From Leucobacter sp. PH1c (GTDB taxonomy: Bacteria; Actinomycetota; Actinomycetes; Actinomycetales; Microbacteriaceae), in the NCBI RefSeq assembly GCF_000633415.1, contig NZ_AYMV01000020.1, positions 62,001 through 126,000 of the forward strand: a stretch of 64,000 nucleotides of DNA, read 5' to 3'. The position numbers and the translations under genes are program-made. Position 1 is the stretch's first letter. Every line of letters starts with the position of its first letter. Below, one piece after another: positions 17,504 through 23,620 of the stretch. The notes beneath the pieces were generated by a model, which saw nothing but the letters and a program-made list of their open reading frames with translations, ran no database searches and had not been told where the DNA came from.

Positions 17504-17509
17504 TAGGCT
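17504..17509 (+). promoter_or_regulatory. Candidate -10 element for the DtxR-family gene
   Basis: TAGGCT lies 42 bp before the TTG start, with a Shine-Dalgarno sequence in between. No convincing -35 element is seen. Confidence 0.4.
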
Positions 17510-17551
17510 GACGAGCGTCGCATCGGCAGAGTGTTCCGGAAGGGGGCCCGA

Positions 17552-18265
17552 TTGGACGCCCTCCTCAACCCCACCGAGGCGTATCTCACCGCGGTGCTCG
17601 AGTGCGAGGAGGCCGGCACCGATCCGCTCCGCGCCCGCATCGCCGAGCGCGTGGGCCACGCGCCCTCGACCGTCACGCAGACGGCGAACCGCCTGATCCG
17701 CAACGGCCTGTTCTACACGGTGCCGGGCGATCGCCGGCTCCATCTCACGGTGGAGGGGCGCCGGATCGCGCTCCGCGTGATGCGCAAGCACCGCCTCGCC
17801 GAGTGCCTGCTCGTCGACACGATCGGGCTCGAGTGGGAGTGGGCGCACGACGAGGCGTCCCGCTGGGAGCACGCGATCGGCGACACCACCGCCGAGCGGA
17901 TCGCCGCGCTGCTCCAGCACCCCGAGCGCTCCCCCTACGGCAACCCGATCCCGTCGCTCGCCGAGGCGGAGCGCGGGGCCGCGCTGCCGCCGCACGACCC
18001 GCACGCGATGAACGCGCTGCGCCGCACCTTCGACGCCGACCCCGCGGACCCGGCCGAGCTCGTCGCTCTGAGCGAGACCGCGCAGTCGGACCGGGAGCTG
18101 CTCGTCGCCTTCGGGCGGGCCGGGATCCGCCCCGGAACGTGCGTGCGCGTGGAGCGGCACGGCACCGGGGTGCGGATCGAGCGCGCCCAGGGCGCCGCCG
18201 AGCGCGCGGATGCCGCGGGCGTCGAGCTCGATCACGCACAGGCCGCGCAGGTCTTCGTGGCCTAG
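17552..18265 (+). CDS. DtxR/IdeR-family metal-dependent repressor with altered metal site
   Basis: The 237-residue protein has the DtxR winged helix (RIAERVGHAPSTVTQTANRL), a dimerisation domain and a C-terminal SH3-like domain. A GTG at 17531 is possible, but TTG at 17552 has AAGGGGG at good spacing and gives numbering offset by one from DtxR: His80, Glu84, His99, Glu106 and His107 align with DtxR His79, Glu83, His98, Glu105 and His106. The primary-site ligands Met10 and Cys102 are replaced by Ala10 and Ser103, and the SH3 ligands Glu170/Gln173 also appear changed. DNA recognition looks intact, metal sensing may not be classical. Its place beside the iron-box operon makes it the obvious local regulator, but another IdeR elsewhere is possible. 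The stop overlaps the convergent GNAT stop (CTAG). Confidence 0.88.
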   Translation: MDALLNPTEAYLTAVLECEEAGTDPLRARIAERVGHAPSTVTQTANRLIRNGLFYTVPGDRRLHLTVEGRRIALRVMRKHRLAECLLVDTIGLEWEWAHDEASRWEHAIGDTTAERIAALLQHPERSPYGNPIPSLAEAERGAALPPHDPHAMNALRRTFDADPADPAELVALSETAQSDRELLVAFGRAGIRPGTCVRVERHGTGVRIERAQGAAERADAAGVELDHAQAAQVFVA

Positions 18266-18816
18266 TCTCGCGGAGCCCCGCTCCCCTCGGCCTGCGGAGC
18301 CCCCAGGGTCCGGCTGAGGAACCTGCCGGGCCAGCCGTTCTCGTCGAACGCCTCGCCGCGCACATACCCGCAGGATTCGTAGAAGCGCACGAGCGCCTGG
18401 TCCCCGCCGCCGTAGCAGTCCACCCTGAGGCGCTCGGCCCCCGCGGCACGCGCCTCGGCAGCGGCGAAGTCGAGGAGGTGCCGCCCCACGCCGCGCGCCC
18501 GCGGATCCCGGGAGGCGATGAGCAGGCGCACGTAGCGCTCGGGGCCCGCGGCGGGCGGCGCGTAGGCCACCGGATCGCCGAGTACGAGTGCGCCGACGAC
18601 GCCGGCCTCCGGGTGCTCCGCGAGCCAGGCTCCGGGAAGCGCGCACTCCTCGGCGACGCGGCGGACCTGCCGTTCGGAGGCGGACCAGGGCTCGGTGCCC
18701 CACTGCTCGGTGTTGCCGATCTCGACGAACCACTCGATGACGCTGTCGAAGATCGCGAGCACGGCGGGCGCATCGGCCGCGCTCGCGCGGCGGATGCGCC
18801 ACGCGTGGGCGCTCAC
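18262..18816 (-). CDS. GNAT-family N-acetyltransferase
   Basis: The 184-residue protein shows the GNAT core: a strand with YVRLLIAS, the acetyl-CoA loop RDPRARGVGRHLLDFA (motif RGxGxxLL, about residues 107-120) and the C-terminal FYESCGY motif. It should transfer an acyl group from acyl-CoA to an amine; the substrate is unknown. The GTG start at 18816 overlaps the stop of the upstream GNAT gene (GTGA), so the two are probably co-translated. Confidence 0.85.
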   Translation of the reverse strand: MSAHAWRIRRASAADAPAVLAIFDSVIEWFVEIGNTEQWGTEPWSASERQVRRVAEECALPGAWLAEHPEAGVVGALVLGDPVAYAPPAAGPERYVRLLIASRDPRARGVGRHLLDFAAAEARAAGAERLRVDCYGGGDQALVRFYESCGYVRGEAFDENGWPGRFLSRTLGAPQAEGSGAPRD

Positions 18817-19571
18817 GCGGCGTCCGCGTCGTCGGGGGTGGGGATCTCCCAGCGCCCGAAGAGCGCGAGCCCCGCCGAGGCGGCAACCGCGGCCGAGGCG
18901 GGGTTGTCGGTCTGGCAGCGGTACTGGAGTTCGAGCCCCTCGGCGGCAGCGCAGCGCGCGAGCGCGCGGGTGAGGGCGCGGGCGTGCCCCGCACCCCGCG
19001 CGTCCTCGAGCGTGATCACACCGAAGTCGGCGAGCACGGATTCGCCCCACGGGTAGGCGCTCGCGACGCTCACGAGCTTCCCGTTCTCGTCGAACGCCCC
19101 GTACACGGCCCAGTCGTCGAGGTCCACCTGCCCGGCGTCGAGGTCCTCCGGACTCGCCGCGGCCTCGAACTCGGCGAACGACTCCGCATCGGCCGCGGCC
19201 TCGGGATCGAGCCGGCGCACGTGCCCCGGATCGCGCTCGGCCCGCAGCGCCCGGGAGGATTCCCGCGGCACGTAGAAGAGGGAGTCCGCGCCGTGCAGCG
19301 CGATGCCCGCGGAAGCGATCGCCGCGCGGAGGGCGCCCTCACCGGACGCGGCCGAGAGGGCGCCCGCGGCCGCGAGTCGACGGGCCACCGCCGGGCTCAG
19401 GGCGACCGTCGTGTGCGCGTCCTCCTCGGTGCGGAGCACGGTCACGCGCTCGTCCGCGTCCAGCGCGTCCGCGACGACGATACTCAACTCGGAGTTCTGT
19501 TCGTGCTCCTCGCCGGCGAGTGCGGCCCGCCAGTACTCGGTCACGGCTTCCGCGAAGCGGGTCATCGGCAT
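18813..19571 (-). CDS. GNAT-family N-acetyltransferase (FR47-like)
   Basis: The 252-residue product has a divergent N-terminal half and a C-terminal GNAT domain (about 140-245) with DFGVITLEDARGAGHARALTR-type acetyl-CoA binding (RGxGxA) followed by LQYRCQTDNPASAAVAASAG. The N-terminal half probably forms a degenerate second GNAT fold, as in FR47-type proteins. It is first in a two-gene operon with the following acetyltransferase. The ATG at 19571 gives the conserved length. The acceptor is unknown. Confidence 0.8.
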   Translation of the reverse strand: MPMTRFAEAVTEYWRAALAGEEHEQNSELSIVVADALDADERVTVLRTEEDAHTTVALSPAVARRLAAAGALSAASGEGALRAAIASAGIALHGADSLFYVPRESSRALRAERDPGHVRRLDPEAAADAESFAEFEAAASPEDLDAGQVDLDDWAVYGAFDENGKLVSVASAYPWGESVLADFGVITLEDARGAGHARALTRALARCAAAEGLELQYRCQTDNPASAAVAASAGLALFGRWEIPTPDDADAA

Positions 19572-19658
19572 CTCCTGCGGCTGTGCGCCGCATCGTGCGC
19601 GGCGGGGATCGGGTGGCCTTCGACCCTATCGGCCGCACTCGGCAGCCCTCGACGGAAG

Positions 19659-19673
19659 TTGCCATTCCGGCAA
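19659..19673. promoter_or_regulatory. Short palindrome upstream of the GNAT pair
   Basis: TTGCC-ATTCC-GGCAA is a perfect 5-bp inverted repeat in the 148-bp gap between the SDR gene and the GNAT pair. A minus-strand TAGGGT (19628-19623) nearby could be the -10 element of the GNAT pair. It may be an operator or part of the promoter. Confidence 0.35.
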
Positions 19674-19719
19674 TACCGAGGCTCTGCCGAGGCCCTCCCG
19701 CGGCCAGCGGCTCCGGCGG

Positions 19720-20517
19720 CTAGGAGGCCGGGGGCGTGAAGCGGCCGTCGATCGCCGTCCAGCCGCCGTCGACGCTCAGCGTCGAACCGGTGACGAACGT
19801 CGAGGCGTCGGACGCCAGGTAGACGACCGCGCCGGCGAGCTCGTCGGGGCGCGACCAGCGGCCCAGCGCGCTCTTCTGCGCGTACGCGTTGTACCACTCC
19901 TCGTTCGCCTTGATCTGCGCGGTGAGCGGCGTCTCGACGACGCCCGGCGCGACGACGTTGATGCGCACGCCCTGGGCGCCGTACTCGGCGGCGGCGGTCT
20001 TCGCGAGCTGCACGAGCCCGGCCTTGGTCGCAGCGTACACGCCCTGCCCGGGCTCGACGACCTGGGCGCGGATCGATGCGAAGCCGATGATCGAGCCGCC
20101 GCCGTTCGCGGCGAAGCGCGCGGCGAAGTGGCGGATCAGCTGGAACGACGCACGAAGGTTCAGGTTCACGACGCGGTCGAACTCGTCCATCGTGTAATCG
20201 TCCATGCGCTTGCGCACGTTCGTGGCGGCCGTGAACACGAGCGCCGACGCCGTGCCGAAGCGCTCGGCTGCGGCCTCGACCTCGGCGTCGTCGAGCACGT
20301 TGAGGCGGAACGCCTCGGCGGATCCGCCCTGCTCCTGGATGAGCGCCGTGGTGGCCTCCGCGGCGTCGAGCGCCCAGTCGGCGACGACCACGTGCGCGCC
20401 CTGTGCGGCGAGGGCCTGCGCCGACTCGCGGCCGATCCCCGATCCCGCTCCGATCACCACGACCGTGCGGTCGTCGAGGCGGAAGAGGCGGCTGTAGTCA
20501 GGGGCGACGTGCGTCAT
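19720..20517 (-). CDS. Short-chain dehydrogenase/reductase
   Basis: The 265-residue classical SDR has the cofactor loop GAGSGIG (23-29), the structural asparagine around 118-120, and the catalytic Ser148, Tyr161 and Lys165 (YAATK), ending in a DGG motif typical of the family. Asp47 after the second strand (VVVADW) suggests NAD(H) preference. It should interconvert an alcohol and a ketone. The gene lies 53 bp downstream of the aldehyde dehydrogenase and shares its AAAGGACTCC ribosome-binding region, so the two probably act on successive steps of one catabolic route. The substrate cannot be assigned. Confidence 0.88.
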   Translation of the reverse strand: MTHVAPDYSRLFRLDDRTVVVIGAGSGIGRESAQALAAQGAHVVVADWALDAAEATTALIQEQGGSAEAFRLNVLDDAEVEAAAERFGTASALVFTAATNVRKRMDDYTMDEFDRVVNLNLRASFQLIRHFAARFAANGGGSIIGFASIRAQVVEPGQGVYAATKAGLVQLAKTAAAEYGAQGVRINVVAPGVVETPLTAQIKANEEWYNAYAQKSALGRWSRPDELAGAVVYLASDASTFVTGSTLSVDGGWTAIDGRFTPPAS

Positions 20518-20570
20518 GCGGGAGTCCTTTGCGGGGTGTGCGGGTGGGGAGGAATGAGGAGGGGCGCGGC

Positions 20571-22052
20571 TTAGCCGCGGGCGCGGGGTCGGATCATCGC
20601 CATGCGGGTGACGGTGAACTCCTCGATCGCGTAGCGCGGGCCCTCGCGGCCGATGCCCGAGTCCTTCACGCCGCCGTACGGCATGATGTCGGAGCGGAAG
20701 CCCGGGATCTCGTTGACGACGACGCCGCCGACCTCGAGGCGCTCGATCGCCGCGAACGCGCTCTCGAGCGACGCCGTGTAGATCGCGGCCTGGAGCCCGT
20801 ACCGCGAGGCGTTGACGAGATCGATGGCGGCGTCGATCGAGTCGACGGTGGTGAGGCAGACGACGGGGCCGAAAACCTCTTCGGCCCAGACGTCGACGTC
20901 GGCGGGGACGCTGCCGAGCACGGTGGGGCGCACGAGAGCGGCCTGCTCACCCGCGGCGGGGGCCTCTCCGCCGGAGAGTAGCTCGGCACCCGCGGCGACG
21001 GCGCGATCCACCATGGCCCGGATCCGCTCGCCCGATGCCGCGTTGATCACCGGGGCGACGTTGGTCGCGGGATCGCGCGGATCCCCCACCACGAGCTCGC
21101 CCATGCGGGCGACGAGCCGCTCCGTGAACGCCTCGGCGATGGGGCGCTCGAGCACGATCCGCTGCACCGAGATGCAGGCCTGGCCGTTGGCGTAGAAGCC
21201 GCCGCGCAGCACGGCGTCGACCGCCGCGTCGACGTCGGCATCGGCCGCGACGATGAAGCCCGTGTTCGAGCCGAGCTCGAGGAGCGCCTTGCGGGGGGCC
21301 GCCTGCTGCGCGATGAGGTGACCGATCTTCGCGGAGCCGGTGAAGGAGACGACCTGGGCGCGCGGATCCCGCACGAGGGTCTCGCCCACCTCGGGGGCGC
21401 CGTTCACGAGCTGCACGGCGGCGGGGGTGATCCCGTGCGCCACGAGCACCTCGCGCACGATCGCCACGAGTTCGAGGGTGGCGAGCGGCGTGTTGGGCGC
21501 GGGCTTGATGATGACGGGGCAGCCCGCGGCGATCGCCGGGGCGAGCTTGTGGCTCGCGAGGAGCAGCGGGTAGTTGAAGCCGGCGATGCCGATCACGACG
21601 CCCGCGGGCTTCCGGGTGTAGTAGCCGATCATGCCCCGGCCGAGTTCCTGGAGGTCGAGGGGCACGGTCTCGCCGTGCACGCGGGAGGCTTCCTCGGCGG
21701 TCGCCTGGAGCGTGACGATCGTGCGCGAGACCTCGGTCTGGCAGTCAACCCGGGGCTTGCCGGTCTCGAGGACGAGGAGCTCGACGAGACGCTCGGCCTC
21801 TTCGGCGAGGCGATCGTGCACGGCGGTGAGGACGGACTTCCGCTGCGCGGTGGTGAGCGCCGCGATCGCGGGGCGGGCCGCCTCGGCGGCGTCGAGGGCG
21901 TCGCGCGAGTCGGCGACCTCGCTGACCGGCGCCTGTGCGATCACGCTGCCGTCGAACGGGAAGACGATGTCCTGGGCGCCCGGAACGGTGCGCCAGCCGG
22001 CGCCGATGGGGAGCTGCCCGGCGGGGGCGAGCAGGGAGAGCGTGTCGCGCAT
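20571..22052 (-). CDS. NAD(P)-dependent aldehyde dehydrogenase
   Basis: The 493-residue ALDH-superfamily enzyme has the general base Glu259 (LELGSN) and the nucleophile Cys293 (GQACIS), a standard distance of 34 residues apart, and a C-terminal GGVKDSGIGREG segment resembling lactaldehyde, phosphonoacetaldehyde and related dehydrogenases. It would oxidise an aldehyde to a carboxylate. The frame is open further upstream, but the ATG at 22052 is preceded by AAGGA at good spacing. It is divergent from a LeuB-like gene across a palindrome and is followed by an SDR, suggesting a small alcohol or hydroxy-acid degradation module. The substrate is not assigned. Confidence 0.9.
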   Translation of the reverse strand: MRDTLSLLAPAGQLPIGAGWRTVPGAQDIVFPFDGSVIAQAPVSEVADSRDALDAAEAARPAIAALTTAQRKSVLTAVHDRLAEEAERLVELLVLETGKPRVDCQTEVSRTIVTLQATAEEASRVHGETVPLDLQELGRGMIGYYTRKPAGVVIGIAGFNYPLLLASHKLAPAIAAGCPVIIKPAPNTPLATLELVAIVREVLVAHGITPAAVQLVNGAPEVGETLVRDPRAQVVSFTGSAKIGHLIAQQAAPRKALLELGSNTGFIVAADADVDAAVDAVLRGGFYANGQACISVQRIVLERPIAEAFTERLVARMGELVVGDPRDPATNVAPVINAASGERIRAMVDRAVAAGAELLSGGEAPAAGEQAALVRPTVLGSVPADVDVWAEEVFGPVVCLTTVDSIDAAIDLVNASRYGLQAAIYTASLESAFAAIERLEVGGVVVNEIPGFRSDIMPYGGVKDSGIGREGPRYAIEEFTVTRMAMIRPRARG

Positions 22053-22117
22053 CGTGGAGTCCTTGCGTGCGGGCTGACGCCGCGGCGAGGATCGCGTGCC
22101 GCGGTGCAACGGATGAC

Positions 22118-22153
22118 CTGGTACAACGGCCACCCAACGAGTGGCCTTACCAG
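22118..22153. promoter_or_regulatory. Palindromic operator between the divergent ALDH and LeuB-like genes
   Basis: CTGGTACAACGGCCAC and GTGGCCTTACCAG form an imperfect inverted repeat around a 7-nt centre. The CTGGTA...TACCAG ends are the type bound by GntR-family repressors. It lies just upstream of an AT-rich stretch (22154-22170) that could hold the -10 element of the rightward gene, so it could control both directions. No regulator is encoded beside it. Confidence 0.5.
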
Positions 22154-22245
22154 TTAATATAGTTCAACATCGTCCGATCGCCAACGCAACGCCGCGCGAT
22201 CCGCCCGGCGCCGCCGCCGGGCGCGATCCCACCGGAAGGAACCCC

Positions 22246-23376
22246 ATGACGCACCGCTACTCCCTCGCAGTCCTCCCCGGCGACGGCATCGGCCCCGAGG
22301 TCGTCGGGTGCGCGCTCGACGTGCTCGACGCCGCCGAGGCGCGCTACGGCTTCACGACCGCGCGCACCGAGATCACCGCGGGCGCCCAGCACTACCTCGC
22401 GACCGGCGAGCTCTTCGCCGAGGTCGAGGACACGCTCCGCGGCCACGACGCGATCCTCTTCGGCTCGATGGGCGATCCGGCCGTCACCCCGGGGATCCTC
22501 GAGCGCGGCTTCATCCTCGAGATGCGTCAGCGCTTCCAGCAGGCCGCGAATGTGCGCCCCGTGCGCCTCTACCCCGGCGTCCCCACCCCCATCGCGGAGC
22601 TCACGCCCGAGCGCTGCGAGATGGTGATCGTGCGCGAGAACACGGAGGGCGCCTACGTGGGCCAGGGCTCCACCGTGCACGCGGGCACCCCCAACGCGGT
22701 CGCGATGCAGGAGTCGCTGAACACGCGCGCCGGCATCGAGCGCGTCGTCGACTTCGCGTTCCGCCTCGCACTCGGCCGCCGGAAGAAGCTGACGCTCTGC
22801 CACAAGACGAACATCCTCGTCGCCGCGGGGCAGCTCTGGCAGGAGGTCGTCTCCGATCTCGCCGCGAAGTACCCCGAGGTGGAAACCGACTACGTGCACG
22901 TCGACGCGATGTGCTTCCACCTGCCGCTCTCCCCGGAGCGCTTCGACGTGATCGTGACCGACAACCTCTTCGGCGACATCATCACGGATCTCGGCGCCGT
23001 GATCCAGGGCGGGCTCGGCGTCGCGACCAGCGCGAACCTCAACCTGGACGGCTCGGCGCCCAGCATGTTCGAGGCCATCCACGGCTCGGCCCCCGACATC
23101 GCGGGCAAGGGCTGGGCGAACCCCTCGGGCGCGATCCTGTCGCTGGCCCTGCTGCTCGGCCACCTCGGCGAGGGCGCTGCGGCGCGCGCGATCGAGGCCG
23201 CGACCGTGCAGGTGCTCGGCGAGCTGCCCGCCCTCGCGGGGGCCGAGATGGGCATGAGCACGAGCGAGGTGGGCGCACGCATCGCCGCGATCGTGCGCGA
23301 GGGCCGCGCCGACGAGACGCTGGTGCCCGAGTCGCTGCTCGGCCAGCTGGCGGAGCTCGCGCCGTCGCGGGTCTGA
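22246..23376 (+). CDS. leuB: Isocitrate/isopropylmalate dehydrogenase family enzyme, LeuB-like
   Basis: The 376-residue enzyme has the family opening LPGDGIGPEV, the substrate-site ERGFILEMR segment, the metal/cofactor stretch TDNLFGDIITDLGA and the NAD site HGSAPDIAGKGWANP. Such enzymes oxidatively decarboxylate (2R,3S)-3-isopropylmalate, or in close relatives tartrate or malate. The helix that reads the isopropyl group is ERGLLLKLR in the Streptomyces-type LeuB I know and ERGFILEMR here, so substrate preference may differ. ATG at 22246 is preceded by GGAAGGA. It is divergent from an aldehyde dehydrogenase and SDR pair, not in a leucine operon, which makes a catabolic paralog possible. Confidence 0.75.
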   Translation: MTHRYSLAVLPGDGIGPEVVGCALDVLDAAEARYGFTTARTEITAGAQHYLATGELFAEVEDTLRGHDAILFGSMGDPAVTPGILERGFILEMRQRFQQAANVRPVRLYPGVPTPIAELTPERCEMVIVRENTEGAYVGQGSTVHAGTPNAVAMQESLNTRAGIERVVDFAFRLALGRRKKLTLCHKTNILVAAGQLWQEVVSDLAAKYPEVETDYVHVDAMCFHLPLSPERFDVIVTDNLFGDIITDLGAVIQGGLGVATSANLNLDGSAPSMFEAIHGSAPDIAGKGWANPSGAILSLALLLGHLGEGAAARAIEAATVQVLGELPALAGAEMGMSTSEVGARIAAIVREGRADETLVPESLLGQLAELAPSRV

Positions 23377-23390
23377 TGCTGGGGCGCCGC

Positions 23391-23422
23391 GGGTGCTCGG
23401 GTGCTCGGGTGCTCGGGTGCTC
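23391..23422. repeat. Four perfect 8-bp tandem repeats
   Basis: GGGTGCTC is repeated exactly four times, starting 15 bp after the LeuB-like stop codon. It lies outside any gene and is prone to slippage. Confidence 0.85.
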
Positions 23423-23445
23423 GGCTCGCAATGCTCCCGCAAATT

Positions 23446-23496
23446 AGTTCGACTCTGATCCGGTTCAGCGGGGCAATTCCGGATCAGACTCGAACT
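23446..23496. repeat. Palindromic intergenic repeat, copy 1
   Basis: An 18-bp arm (23446-23463) pairs with 23479-23496 with one mismatch across a 15-nt loop. The core TGATCCGG is shared with copy 2. It sits between convergent genes and could act as a bidirectional terminator, though it lacks a T-run. Confidence 0.8.
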
Positions 23497-23552
23497 TTGT
23501 GCGGGGGTGCCCCGGCGAACCCACGGGGCACCGGCCCCCGCCCGAACTTCGC

Positions 23553-23597
23553 GCGAGTTTGATCCGCTAAGACCCCGCTATTCCGGATCAAACTCGC
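23553..23597. repeat. Palindromic intergenic repeat, copy 2
   Basis: GCGAGTTTGATCCG (23553-23566) pairs perfectly with 23584-23597 across a 17-nt loop. Its arms and part of the loop (CCCCGC...ATTCCGGATCA) resemble copy 1, so the two belong to one repeat family. Confidence 0.8.
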
Positions 23598-23620
23598 ACA
23601 AAAGCCGAGAAAAGACCGCC

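Noticed and set aside
22141-22245. N-terminal extension of the LeuB-like protein from GTG 22141
   Set aside because: The extension is proline/arginine rich and unlike the family. ATG 22246 has a strong GGAAGGA at the right distance.
23391-23597. CRISPR-like repeat array
   Set aside because: The octamers are directly adjacent with no spacers, and the two palindromes differ in arm length. No cas gene is present.
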